Notes under the pieces: model-generated
What the model saw: the letters and a program-made list of their open reading frames with translations, nothing else
The model's database searches: none
What the model was told of the DNA's origin: nothing
Program-made: the position numbers and the translations under genes
Source of the DNA: Tyto alba
Taxonomy: Eukaryota > Chordata > Aves > Strigiformes > Tytonidae
DNA: 64,000 nucleotides
Direction of reading: 5' to 3'
Assembly: GCF_018691265.1 (NCBI RefSeq)
Contig: NW_024881327.1
Coordinates: forward strand, 28,406,464-28,470,463
Part shown: one piece after another, positions 51,801-64,000 of the stretch
Numbering within the stretch: position 1 is the stretch's first letter
Layout of the letters: each line of letters begins with the position of its first letter

Positions 51801-54519
51801 TTCAAGGGTGCTAGCCAGGACTGGAATCCCAGCAGGGGCTACTACAGTCTGCTTTCCCAAGATCTTGTTATTATACCCTACTTATCCTCCCTCCTTTTTC
51901 CACATTGTTGGTTCTCCTACATTGACAGGCTACCTAAGGAGCCCAGCAACAGCTGAAATAAAGACAGATAAATACTAGTACATCCGCATGTCATCCCATG
52001 GCAATTCCTACATGAGTCTTCTAACACTATTGGTCTTTGGTGAACTGCCCTTTTACAGTCCCAGAGAAAGGTCACAGGAAGCTGTAACTTTTGATTTAAC
52101 CCAAAACATGTAATTATTCATGTCATGAATGAGCTCTGGGGTCTGGTTCTTTTTTGTTTGATTGTTTTTTAAAAATAAAATTAACAATGTCATTCAAGCA
52201 AATCTCAATTTTTGTACCCAAGTGGAATATAGCAAAGAATACTGGTCAACAAGCTGTCCATTATTTCCATCTGTGATTTCAGACAAAGCAGTAGAGCCTA
52301 CCTCATTTAAAATGTAATGCTTCTAAACGCAGGAAAAGAGTGAGACCTTTTGCACTGGTTTGTCCTTTACAGAGATCTCAAGAATTTAGCAATCTGATTA
52401 CATCTTAACAGGATCAGATTTAGTGCAAATAAATCTCCTTCCACTCCTTCACCAATCTCTTTTTCACTGTGTGGAAAGGCTAAATGACTTGCTGTAGAAA
52501 GCTTTTTTAAAGTCTGCAGTAATTTGATAGCAGGGATAACCTCCAAGCCCTCTTGCTCTACAGAGACCAAGTCCTTACAATCCATTACCTGTCAAACAAT
52601 TTCTAAGTGCTGCCAAACAACTACTGTCTCCTTCTGTCTAGCCAACAGTCAGAAATAGGCACCACGTGCATCTTTTCCAAGTACCACATATGAGACAGAA
52701 TCAGCTTTGCTTAGCTGTTGTCATTACTAGGTGAATCATGCCACGCCACATCATTTATTCAGGCCATCAACACAAAAAATGATATTTCATAGTTCTGGCC
52801 CAATAAATCAAATCTGTTAAGTTGAAAATCCAGTAAGTGAATCAGTGGCATTGAAACTTAATGGCTCCCAAATGAAATGCTTCATTTTTCAAAGTTTCTA
52901 ATGGACCTAGTCATTTCTTATTTCACAGTCTGTAGCAGATTTATCAGCTAAATTAAAAGCACACATTGCTGGACTTTGAATGACAATAAAAATATTGGCA
53001 CTGAGAGACTGAGGAAAGACATACTGCCTTCTTCTAGACAGAGTCTGAACTTCACCTTAAAAGATATATTAGATCATTTAAAAAAAGAAATCTAAAAGCA
53101 GGATTAAAACCACCTATAGTATCAGCAGTTTTACCAAAATATAAAGGTGATACAATTAGAAACAAGTAATTGTTTTGCATGCATATACATATACACACTA
53201 AAACTATTACTTCCTAACTTAATCAACACATACATTGTCAGGCCTTGAAAACTTATGTTGATAATTTCTCAATACTAATAATTACATTGCATAATAAATT
53301 AGATATTGCACTCTTCCTTTTTTACTTGTATGTAGCATTTTTTTCAGTCTTGAATTGCAAAGAACTACAGGGATGTGAACTATGCCATTTTTCAGACTGG
53401 AATTCAGATACAAGTGTCTGGCTCTATCTTGGAGGTGTCTACTTTAATAGACATCAGAGTGCTGTTACAAGACTCACTCAAGCCGATAATGGGTACAGCA
53501 CAAATTGGAATCTCCTGCTTCAGGTGACATAAAAGCTATATGTTTTCCTACTGTGCACTGCTCAGGAGTCATCAGCTTTATTTTCTAACAAAGTATTTAA
53601 AATGACTACAGATTTTTGTTGCCATGCCTCGCCTCTTTTAACGCTGGTGCTATCAGAAGAAAATTATGTAAATAAATTTAAGCTTGCATGGGAAGAAAAG
53701 AAATCGGTCTCCTCTCACTTCATCCAGTGAGAGAATTCTTGAGCTGTATCACTATTTCTAGAAGTCTAGAGAACTAACAAAAAAACCCCCAAACTTCAAT
53801 ACTGTAAATAAGAAAAGCCTCAGATGTCACATACTTGTGACAGAGAAACCAGGGCCATACATGTGTGATTGTCAAAATAATAGTATGGGATAGTACCATT
53901 TTTAGGATTTCACTCAAGTAGTATACAGGAGATTTTAACTTTACATTTATACTGAATTTATTCAGCGGGCATAGCAGGGGAGGGAAACCCTGAGAAGTAA
54001 CCTTGGGAGCGTGATTTGGGCTCCATTTATTACAGAGGTGGTGAGTTGAGGCTTTCTGTTTCCAAACTGAATGGGTGGGTACTGGAGAAGGCACTACAGC
54101 AGGCAGGAATGACACCATCTCTACAACTGCTGGCTCTCTGGCTGTTGTTAAAACTAAATCAGTGTGCACCAGTTTTATTAGTCATTTTCTGATCAGAATC
54201 CCTAAATTAGATGTTTGTGGGCATTCATATCACATAGCTCTGCCTATAAATCCAAAAGGGTTTCAGCAGGAGCTAGGAGCTTAGCTACTCAGGACAGCCA
54301 CAGCCTAATACATTTTTAGGCCTAAAATTAAGAGGCCTAGCAAATTTAGGATTAGCCAGGTCCTGTGGATTGTTTGATTGATAGCAATTGTGAACTCAGA
54401 AAAAAAAAAATCTCTTTGAGGTGCCAAAATGCTTTCATAGCTTTGTGTTTATGAAATCAAGTCACATCACTGTGTAAAGCACCAGACAGTAACAATTTTG
54501 CTGGTCTTTCCCAAGGCAG
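48845..54519. other. Mostly unique sequence, no gene seen
   Basis: Apart from the GC-richer patch at 49119-49540 listed separately, this interval holds no supported gene, RNA or transposon. A T14 run lies near 51327-51340. The open frame at 53245-53532 (95 codons) has no domain and lies in AT-rich sequence. Confidence 0.5.
49119..49540 (-). other. GC-richer patch with possible fossil coding sequence
   Basis: This interval is richer in G and C than its surroundings. On the minus strand it gives a 92-codon frame (49397 to 49119) containing CPYCVATACPRSG and then an acidic-hydrophobic stretch, DEECGLADLLAKVTAQLSE, that could be the start of a coiled coil. A cysteine-rich part followed by a coiled coil recalls the N-terminal protein of avian CR1 elements, but the match is weak and I cannot confirm it. 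Alternatives are another transposon remnant, or a chance open frame in GC-rich DNA. No promoter, splice sites or continuation were found. Confidence 0.25.
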
Positions 54520-54784
54520 AGATTTCCTTTTACACTTTCCTCCCTTCTTTCACTGACCTTGGTGTTCACATCGACGTTACAACTCCTCTTACAACTCCAA
54601 CTCCTCCTCCCAGGTCCCTTCTTAAATATGATATTGCAGAGGCGCAGCTGATTGTCTCCGCCTTGGTGCAGAGGTGGGTCTGACTTGGAACTGGGGGATC
54701 TTCGAGAAGCTTCTCACAGGGGGCCAGTGCTGTAGCTCCCTCCCCTGCTACCACAAACCCTGCCACTCACTCAAACCCAGCACA
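54520..54784 (-). mobile_element. Truncated ERVL-like LTR (copy 4)
   Basis: Read on the minus strand this begins TGTGCTGGGTTTGAGTGAG and follows the 5' part of copies 1 and 3. The CTTCTCGAAG palindrome, a TATTTAAGAAGG box near 54620-54635 and the donor-like site at 54552-54560 are all present. Homology fades near 54520, so only about the first 265 bases of the LTR remain. No target duplication can be tested. Confidence 0.82.
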
Positions 54785-55530
54785 TGCTCTTTGGGTTGTG
54801 TATCCACCCTCTGTGCAAGCAGCTGCTACCCCTCAGCTGCAAATGCTGCCAAGTCCCCTCTCCTGCTCCCATCACAGGAGGCAGGAGGTGGAAGGAAGAT
54901 GGTTAAACAGCTGCTGCCCAAACCAAGCCCAGCCCCAAGAGACTAAGCAGAGGTTCCACATCAGCCCTGATTTTTGCAGTGCTCAGTAGTAGAGAGGACA
55001 ACATCTGGATCACCCCACTGCAACTGCTCCTTGCTCCCCATCAGGCGTGGACTCATCTATGTCCATGTATCACACCCCTGCACCAGGATGTCACCACAAC
55101 TACTGCACCAGCCACACACCAGTAAAAAAGGACCTATATACATTTCCCTGCTAGTTCCCCAGATGTGACAGCAGCTTTTACAGAAGGATGTTCCTTGCTC
55201 AGCAAAATAATATTCACTCTTCTTTGCTCAGAAGCAGATGAAAACTATTACTCATGGTATCTATGATTTTCTTCCAAATGTGTTGTTCTTTTCCAAGGCC
55301 ACCCCATGAAGCGGAAGGAACTGACAACGTCAAATTACTTCCTAAAATTGCTATTGCACAGACTTAGGGCATTGTGCTCATGGGACGAGCAAGACTGAGT
55401 AACTCGTCATTCTGAAAGTGGTGAGAGGGAAAATGGATAGCTAGATGGAGCAAAGCAGGAGAGTGTGCTGCATTTCCCATGAGAAATGGGAGACTGAAAA
55501 AAACAAAGAAAGAGGGTGGGAGTGTTAATT

Positions 55531-55556
55531 GTTTTTGTTTGTTTGTTTGTTTTTTC
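55531..55556. repeat. (GTTT)n microsatellite
   Basis: A run of GTTT units continuing into a T-run. Confidence 0.75.
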
Positions 55557-56851
55557 CCTAGGGAAAAGAGACACTTTTCTTCTAGTTTGTTTAGTGAGTC
55601 ACAAATTATATTGCACCAAGGTATGTACAGGAACAGAGATCATATTCAATGTTTTACAGTACATAGGTCCATCAGATTTGCACTAGCAGCAGGCATATAG
55701 CTGCTTTAAAATCTTCCTTATATTCCTCCCTTTCCACCTTGAGAAAACAGTCCTGCCTCCTGGGAGAGGTGGCCTGCAGCAGGGATTATAAAGCAAGATG
55801 TATGACACCTGACAGGTCAGAGTAGTGCTTCTGGCTTTGGGTGTCTGTGTATCTCCTTGACACAATTTGTTGGGATACACTCTTCTCGAGACTCATTTCA
55901 AACTGTTCTAGTCCCACCTGTTTTAACCTAGCACCAGACAATGTTTTGCAGGGCTTTAGTTTCAAAACAGCACAAAATACTAGAAGCAAATCCAGCTACC
56001 TTTTCTTGGGGCTCCTTCCCATACACCTAGTTAATTTACAAAGATTTAAAACTTTCCATTAGTATTGCCTCAAGGCAGATTCTCTTTTTATCCCCAATAA
56101 CTGTGGTGGTAGAATAATCTATTATTACAGTGCTTTATAGCCTTTTTATCTTCTTCTTCTATAGAATCAAGATACATTTTGCATATTTCTATACAGAGCC
56201 AAGAAGCCCTTAAGAAGCCTCTCTCCTAGGACATAATTACTTTCTTTTTACTTACATCTTTAACTGGGGTAAGCAAAGAATACTTTTAAATTGGTTTTGC
56301 TACATTAGTGAAGAGATCACTTTTTAACATTTCAGGTTTTTATATTCTGCTATGGGATACCTATTAAGCTACTACACTTTTAAAACCATAGTCTTGTGTC
56401 TTCAATGTTATTAACTTCAAGAATTACTTTAAAATTTAGTCTAGGCAGAGAAAATGAAAATTCAATATTTGATACTGAAAATGAATACAAGATCAAGACA
56501 TTTATTTCAGGAAGTATAATCTTGTGCATTTACTGTCTTGTACACTTTGACTGCACTCAGAAATTAACACTCACAAGAACGTTATTCTTTCAAGAGATAT
56601 AAAAAAAGATAGAACCATTTTTCTTACTTTCAGTACATGCTGTGTATCCTCCTCCTCCTACAGTCTTTGTCAATCGTCTGAGGAACTAAATGCCTATACA
56701 CACATACAGCTGCTCCCCCCAAGTTGGAAATTTCAAGGGACAGGTGCTTTGCATTAGTTTGGCTTGCAATGAAAGATAGCTATACTAACTCAAATCACTT
56801 GTTAAAGTGTAAGAGCAATGGTAAGTTTACCACAGATTAGTCTGCTTTTAA

Positions 56852-56907
56852 GTACCTTACTGTGCTTATTGTACCTTACTGTACCTATTGTACCTTATTG
56901 TACCTTA
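56852..56907. repeat. 19-bp tandem repeat, three units
   Basis: Units start at 56852, 56871 and 56890. The 19-base unit GTACCTTACTGTACCTATT is itself nearly a doubled 9-10-base motif (GTACCTTA/TT). The copies differ at one to two positions and the third is one base short. It looks like a young local slippage or duplication product. Confidence 0.8.
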
Positions 56908-58949
56908 AAATTGAAATACTAACTTTTCTTTAAAATATAGATATTAAGAGTCAGAATGACTGTTTAACTTGAAAACTGTAACTACAGGTCAAAGCAGAAT
57001 TCAGTAGTTCAGGATCCTTGAAAAGGGAGGAGATAAGGCTGACCACAACCCAGTATTTCTCTAGAGGGTAATGGCTCCACTAACACCTGAATTTTTTTTT
57101 CTTTTAATAATCCAGACTCTAAGAAAGAACAGACTTCTTATATGCCAAAATCCTTCCCTATTGTTTTTCAGAGATACTTCTGTAAATATAACCTCAGTCA
57201 ACTTAATGGCACTCAGTTGATCTTTCTACAAACCAGCTTAAAAATAACGATCCATGCCTGTGTCTGTTTTACAGTATTTATCCCATCTTGGTGACCAAGT
57301 GATACCATGATCAGCTGCCATTGGACCTTGTTTTCAGAGAGAGCTGGCATATGGATTGCTGACACCTCCCTACAGCCACTTCACAATAACAAGGGAGAGA
57401 AGGGCAATAGATGAAGGGACCCTGATGTACAGCTCTTTACAGACCTTATTCCATTAGTGGGGCTTCTAGGTGTACCAATACAAGAGAAAATGCTGGGAAC
57501 TGGGGAAGGTGAGTGTAGATCTTCTTCTGAATAAACTTGGGAAGTGCGGGATGCAATTAAGCCAGGGAACATGGAGTAGAGAAGTGGGCAGAGCAGGTGA
57601 CGGGCAAGCAATGTGGTGAAATCCTATCTGTCTTCAAAGTGTGGAGGACTGCAACAAGATCAAGGCTCTTGACAGTATGAAGATCCTAGATTTTTTTGCT
57701 GAATGTCCAATTCCTTTAGTATGAGGATGCTCCACTATTTCTGTGGCTGGATTTGTGTGAAATTGATGATAAGGCACCTTTCTCAGATCCAGAAAGTATA
57801 GGAAAAGAGTTAGCTTTCCATACCAACTATTTCTCTCTAAACCCAATTTATCTCAATGCTTAACATATTTAAGAAGTTAAAATCATAGTGCAACTATACT
57901 GTATTTTTAGTGCAATGGTATCTACTTACTAAATTTATCTAAATTATAACTGATGTTTTTCCTGAAAATGAAATCCCGTGGCCTGCACACAAATCCATAT
58001 TCCTCTAACTTCTAAAAGACTTTGTGTGCTGCATTCAGCTTGTCTTTCCTTGACAAGTTACATTTCCAGTGACCCTCTTGGACTACCTATTTTCAAGTAC
58101 TGAAAGTCTGCTGTTTTACTGATATAAGACCCATCTCTGCAATGCACCAGAAGTGTTTTCTGAAACAAAGACCTAACAAACATATGTCTAAACTCCTGCA
58201 TTTTAAGGATAATTTCCACACTAAAACTGAAGCTCCATGTTATTATTTTCTCAGCAGCAGACCCAGGGTAAGGACTTCCATCCCCATCACTCATTCCTGA
58301 CTTTGGTAGCAGATTTAGCAGTATTTTATGGGAATGATTCTGTGGCAGTACTGTTAATGAAATCTGCTAAAAGAGCCAAATAAACCAGGTTGGGTGAGCC
58401 AGGAAGGAAGAATTCTGGTTTTTGATTTCTAAGTTGAACATTTAGCAATCTGGGTACACCCAAACTATTGAATCGGCCCAAATGAAGGGACTGATAGGAT
58501 CTCAGATGTGATGATGGAAAAGGGTTCGGAACTTCTTAAGCTAGGCTGGTCACTAAAAGAGTCATAACATGGATCTACAATTTCTTTCACGCTTTTGTAA
58601 TATAGAAAGAAACTGCCTCAGACAAAAGTATAATTTATATTCATAGGTTTTTATTATGTCTCTGTAGATGTGTGTCAGTCACTCACTGATCCCTATAAAT
58701 TACATTTCAAAAAGCAGCTGGGCATGCAAATAGGATCTCTAAGGGGAGCTACTAGCACAGCTTACAGATGGCATGAGGTGAAGCAAGTAAGAAAGATATT
58801 ACTAAAGAAATAAATATTTTTCAACTGTAATATTACCCATCTCTACATACAAAGATAAAGTGGTAGGCTGCTGTGTCTGAGGTCTGCACAAAATGAAAAA
58901 AAGCAAATTGAATACTTGTTATTTTGAGATGCCACATGCCCATCAAAAC

Positions 58950-60022
58950 TGCTCTATCGCTCCCCTTCCTCAACTGGACAGGGGAGAGAAAATAGAATGC
59001 AAGTCTCATGGGTTGAGATAAGGACAGGGAAAGATCATTCACCAATTACCGTCACGGGCAAAACTGACTTGACTTAGGAAAAAATAGTTTAATTTATTAC
59101 CAATCAAATCAGAGTGGGAAAATGAGAAATAAAACCAAATATTAAAAAAACAACTTCCCTTCTTCCCAGGTTTAACTTTGCTCCTGATTTTCTCTACATC
59201 TTCTCCCCGAGTAGTTCATGGGGATGAGGAATGGGGGTTGCAGTCAGTTTGTTACATGTTGTCTCTGCTGCTCCTTCTTCCTCAGGGGGAGGACTCCTCA
59301 CACTCTTCCTCTGCTCCAGCATGGGGTCCACGAACTTCTCCAAAATGAGTCTTTCCCTCAGACTGCAGTTCTTCCCAAACTGCTCCAGCGTGGGTCACTT
59401 CCACAGGGTGAATTCTCTTGGGAACAGACTTCTCCAGCGTGGATCCCCCGTGGAGTCACAAGTCCTGCCAGCAAACCTGCTCCAGTGTGGGCTTCTCTCT
59501 CCACGGGTCCACGGGTCCTGCCAAGATCCTGCTCTAGTGTGGGCTTCCCATGGGGTCACAGCCTCCTTCGGGCACATCCACCTGCTCTAGTGCGAGGTCC
59601 TCCATGGGCTGCAGGCGGGTATCTGCTCCACCATGGACCTCCATGGGCTGCAGGGCACAGCCTGCCTCACCACAGTCCTCACCACGGGCTGCAGGGGAAA
59701 TTCTGCTCTGGTGCCTTGAGCACCTCTTCCCCCTCCTTCTTCACTGACCTTGGTGTCTGCAGAGTTGTTCTATCACACACTCTCACTCCTCTCTCTGTCT
59801 GAAGTTGCTGTTGCGCAGCAACTTTTCGCCCTTCCTAAATGTGTTATCCCAGGGGTGCTACCACCATCGCTGATGGGCTTGGCCTTGGCCAGCGGTGGGT
59901 CTGTCTTGGAGCCGTCTGGCACTGGCTCTATCCAACATAGGAGAAGCTTCTAGCAGCTTCTCACAATAGCCACCCCTGTAGCTCCCCCGCTACAAAAACC
60001 TTTACAACACAAGCCCAATACA
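58950..60022 (-). mobile_element. Diverged ERVL-like LTR, sister subfamily (copy 5)
   Basis: On the minus strand it begins TGTATTGGGCTTGTGTTG (60022 downward). It shares with copies 1-4 the AGAAGCTGCTAGAAGCTTC region, the donor-like site (59743-59751) and the overall plan, but its body differs. From about 59290 to 59740 it carries eight to ten imperfect units built on CTCCAGCGTGGG...CCACGGG. The TATA-like box has decayed to CATTTAGG (near 59830-59850). The left border is uncertain. Near 58950-59110 it ends in an AT-rich part with a CTCATGGGTTGAGATAAGGAC stretch. No clear target duplication was found. The GC-rich unit array keeps several frames open, including 194 codons at 59218-59802 on the plus strand, antisense to the LTR. 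None looks like a gene. Confidence 0.78.
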
Positions 60023-63000
60023 TATTAATGTAGCAGAATGACGGCTTTTTCCAAAAGTCTGTGAATATCTTCTATTTATTATGCTGTGTATACCATGGGA
60101 TTATCTTTAAAAATCCCACAAAACCCACTAAAATGCACTTATTTCCTGCTAAAGGTCAGCAACATACATTGGTGCAGAATTGCCCCTCTGCACATCCCAT
60201 GTGGTGAGGATACAGCTGCCTTAATGTAGGCAGCTAGAGCCGGCTTGAACATTCACCCCCCCACATTACTGCTATCCTGTTAACACCTGTACTTAGCAGT
60301 GTAGATTCTTTCCAATCATATATCATAATTCTCTCCTTCACCCACAGAACATGCAGATTGTGTCTAACCTGTGGTTAACCTGACAGTTCATCCCTGACAT
60401 TACTGTTTACAGGACATTATTTCCAGGTGAGACCATATCACAATTTGGCTACCAAAAGAGATCAGAAAGCCAAGTTCTGGATGTGGCACAGCATCACTCA
60501 CCCTGTATTGGAACAGCATGAGCTTCACACAGCAATAACCCTAAAAGACCTAAATACATAGCAAGCTGTTCTCAAAAGATTTTTCATAAAGGAAAATATT
60601 TGTATGCAGTATTCTTCATCACAATGTGGTGAAACAATGTAGAAATGCCCAACTGCGAGTTGAACTCAGGTGTCTGGCTTAGAAATATACTTTGTAAAAG
60701 TGTCGGAAAGTCCACGAAGTCTACAGAGGAAGAATCCTAGTAACTGTATGAATCATTTTGTACTGAATCCTCAAACTAAGTAGTACACTATGGGGTCTAC
60801 AGTATGCTCTCTCCAGCGGGTGAGCGTTAGTTACGAAGGCCTGAAGTCAAAATTTAAATTGAATGACTGTGGGGAGAGAGGTGTGCCTGTACAGTGCTTC
60901 TCAGTGCTAACTGAACTATAATTTAGCCAGTAGGCACAGCTGAAGAACAGGATGGGAAGTCATAACTGCAGCTATACAACAATTTTCTTAGCATCTCACT
61001 TGTATGCAGTCTCCATAAGCAAAAAAAAATCATCAGATTTATCTCCTGACTTGATCAGTTCATTCTCTTTCTCTGAAATTTTCCAAGGTCTTATCTTGCC
61101 ACCCTTTCAATCCTTCTAAAATGCTGCTGTTATGTAGATGTTGCACTGGGGCCAGACTTTCAAAGCTGTTTCCTACATCCCTAGTTCCACTTATTTCTTG
61201 TTTTCTTCCCTGCTTTTTTCAAACCACCTTCTGTATTATATATTATTCCATTCTTCAGTTTTGCTCTCTCCCTGATGGGATATCTTCATCCTGCATGCTT
61301 CTAAATAATTAATACTTTGGTACAGGTAGCACTTTGTAACATGTTTTTCATTCTTGCACCATTCCAGGAAATTTATTAGCATAATGGTAGGATAGATGCA
61401 TATTGAACTAGAAGTTGATTTAGTGCAGTGCTCTCAGTTCCTGCTGCAAGGTCACAACTGGATATCACTAGAGAGGAAGAGTAAAGCTGCTGGCATACAC
61501 TGTAATTGTTTGGTTCTTATTTAAGCTTTTGAAAACAAAAATTAGCATTTAAAATACTGAGAAGTTACTAAGCCCCGAGGCACCAGAGATATTCACTTAG
61601 CAGGACTGAGGGCAGGTCAAGTCTCTCAGCTATATTGGTTTATCCTGGATTACCTTGTTATCTGCATTAGTGATATACCATGCAGTGGGAATTCCTTCCA
61701 CACAACCTTGTCGACACCAGCAGCCAGCTGCTGTATGCTTTTGCACAGCAATGGTGCGCTCAGTTTAGATTCACTCCAGCCAGAACCAGGGCTGGCACTG
61801 AATCACTACCACAGAGTGGCAGATCAATCCTAAAGTCATTCCTGAAGAAACCTCTGTTCACCATATCAGTGCGACACCATATCTAGACGTGATTACACAC
61901 CAGTGCTGAATCTTCTCCTGACCTCAGGAGCTTTGGATTTTCTTTGTTTTCTTTGTTTCTTTTGGAACACATTTTTTTTTTTGCCTGGTAGAAATATAAT
62001 AAAAATAGCACCCAAATAAAGATTTCTGGTTGTTAATTCAGATCACAGAATTAGGCTTTACTTTTGTTCAGTTACTTATTCAGTTGCTCAACAGAGTATA
62101 AGATGATGGTGATACTAGGTCAGGATCAGGTAGTAGCTCATTGACCTTTTAAACCAAAACAGGGATGTGATTAATTTAAAGAAGTCCTCTGCATGTTAAT
62201 GAATCTGGTTTTAGCTTTGGAACCACACTGCAGGAGTGGAAAGGTGGCACAAGAGTGAAGTCTTTCATTCCCCTTCTATGAAACCTGTGTATAATGTTGC
62301 ATACTGCTAGACCCCAGTGGGAACCATCACCAAGATGGAGCAGTTGGCTGCATATGTAGCCCCTGCAGAAGATGGCAGTGATCCAGCCTAGCTAAAATCT
62401 TTCACTGGTTTCTTTGTACAGGACACAAGAGGCTCCAAAATGCACTTTCAGTGTTGGCATCTCAATGATCTTTAGGTGGCTCTACCTTCCTGATACCTTG
62501 AGAACTGCATGTTCCATCTTGTAGCATCATGATGAGGAGACAACATCAAATTGTTGTCAATAGTCTGGCACTGCCCAGGTATAGCCTCATTATCCACTAT
62601 GGAAGTAGATATGCCGGTTCTGCCATGATGCTGACTGTTCTGACAACATGTATTGTCCTCCCATGATGAATTCTGGAACTGGTGCTCCCCAGCCCCTGCC
62701 CTAAGCTCTGCACAGACTTTGTTGTTCACATGAGATAAAGCAAGGCGTATGGCTATATATTCAAACTACATGGGACCCCTGCTCCAAGGCTTAAGTTTGC
62801 ATAAAGTCATAAACTTACTCACAACATTGAAAACTCTTGCCAGTCTTCCCGAAACAGTATAGTGAGACTCAAGGATTAGGATCAATCAGATCACTGATCT
62901 CTGTAACCACAGCGCTGTTCTGAGCGCCTGGTGGCAATTAAAGGTCTGTATAGTAAGATCAAAGAGTGGAAGACAGCAAAGTGAAGTCTTCCTAATTCTC

Positions 63001-64000
63001 AAGAGACAACAGACTGCAGAACAGACCAAAAGAAAAGAAAGCTTTGGCTAGAGACACAAGTCAGAGGCCGGCTGCCTCTGAGCAAGGCACACAGATCACT
63101 GCTTTGCACTGCTTGTTAGGTGGAAACACATGGTGTGCACCCAGGGCCAGCTGCTGGCATGCACTTCACTGCTGGAAAATGCTCAAGGAGGACATAAAGT
63201 CCTCAGATCAAAACACTTCTCATGAAATTGAGCACAGGTCACTCTCTTCACTGTCTAATCTATAGGCACCCTCTGTGATACACTGTCAACTGTTCAATCA
63301 GTACACTACTCTTACTTTAAATATTGGATTTTTGGATTATTTTTAAACAGCAAGGACCCCACTAGATGTACCAGCTGAAGGAACACAAGCACATACAGCA
63401 GAAGGAACACAAGTTTCACCCAGTGCAGCTTGCATGCATCCATCATCTCTAGGGCACAAACGAGTTTATTCTTCAACTTATTTATTTAGATAGGCAAGGT
63501 GAGTGTAAAGGATTGGTAGATTTCTTGTAAGATAAAGTAGTATATATTATATATTATTTGGCAATTTTCAGTGGTCTACCAATTTTGCATTTCAGAACAA
63601 AACCCTGACCAGTTTTGCAGTACCTGTGGCTAACCCACATTTTCAGTTTTTGATGATGATTTATATCTATTGATATACTAGAAATAAACATAATTTGCTT
63701 ATTTCTAAACAGATCTTAAACTCATTTCAATGCAGTTTCTGTTAGCAAAGGATCTAACTAAATAGTAAAGACTTCTATGAGAAACCTCAGCTGTCCCTTT
63801 CAGAGCAGCACAGTCAATGAAAAGGCACTCTCTCATATATCCTTGTAGAAATAAAACATTTGTCCCACCTTTTCTGTACTCAATCATGATCACCTTCATC
63901 TTCACTGCTGGTGATATGGAAAGACCTGGAAATGGGTTCTGCTTCCTTTCTGACGGTGCAGATGAGCGATTTCATCTTATCTGAGCATCACCCATTATTT
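60023..64000. other. Unique sequence, no gene seen
   Basis: No coding region, RNA gene or transposon could be supported to the end of the window. Open frames reach about 85 codons (62472-62729, minus strand) without a domain. An AT-only stretch with TATATTATATATTATT lies at about 63540-63557. Confidence 0.5.

Larger units (their letters stand above)
54785..58949. other. Unique sequence, no gene seen
   Basis: No supported gene. Contains a (GTTT)n run at 55531-55556 and a 19-bp tandem repeat at 56852-56907. The first 300 bases or so are somewhat richer in G and C, without any recognised element. Confidence 0.5.

Noticed and set aside
53774..54169. 131-codon open frame, minus strand
   Set aside because: Considered as a possible host exon. 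It has no recognisable family, no convincing flanking splice signals, and neighbouring frames are similarly open for shorter lengths.
59218..59802. 194-codon open frame, plus strand
   Set aside because: It is antisense to LTR copy 5 and runs through the repeated CTCCAGCGTGGG units. The protein is low-complexity and shows no domain.
1..64000. Bacterial or phage content, CRISPR arrays, operons
   Set aside because: No ribosome-binding-site spaced gene series, no direct-repeat/spacer arrays and no long coding frames. All recognisable elements are vertebrate retroelements.

Overview
The window reads as a stretch of avian (bird) nuclear genome. It is AT-rich, poor in CpG, full of short homopolymer runs, and its recognisable repeats are CR1 LINEs (chicken-repeat-1 type, with the 8-bp ATTCTATG-like tails) and ERVL-like LTRs typical of birds. 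No host protein-coding gene, rRNA, tRNA or CRISPR array could be recognised on either strand. Nearly all open frames are short and chance-like, or lie inside LTRs or CR1 copies. The window is therefore best described as intergenic sequence or the inside of a very large intron.

Layout. 1-1706: unique sequence. 1707-2778: complete solo LTR, + strand, with a perfect 5-bp target duplication. About 8128-8960: degenerate tandem array (period about 157-175 bp) with telomere-like GGTTAGGG motifs, directly beside a truncated minus-strand copy of the same LTR family (8980-9441). 12844-13930: near full-length minus-strand copy. 13931-30897: long unique, AT-rich stretch with microsatellites and a tiny CR1 tail (25604-25681). 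30898-about 31270: candidate LTR of another family, minus strand. About 33760-36653: the longest CR1, with wrecked endonuclease/reverse-transcriptase coding. 41990-42737 (+) and 45074-46046 (-): two CR1 copies of one subfamily facing each other. 48618-48844: CR1 3' end. About 49119-49540: GC-richer patch of unclear origin. 54520-54784: truncated LTR, minus strand. About 58950-60022: diverged LTR of a sister subfamily, minus strand, with internal repeated units. 60023-64000: unique sequence.

The recognisable transposon-derived sequence adds up to roughly 9 kb, about 14% of the window by simple addition of the intervals below. Nothing here forms an operon or pathway. The possible biological activity is that of LTR promoters, splice donors and poly(A) signals, and of an inverted CR1 pair that could fold if transcribed. 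I found no convincing new protein-coding system. The most unusual structures are the telomere-motif tandem array and the splice-donor-like site kept in four of the five related LTRs.
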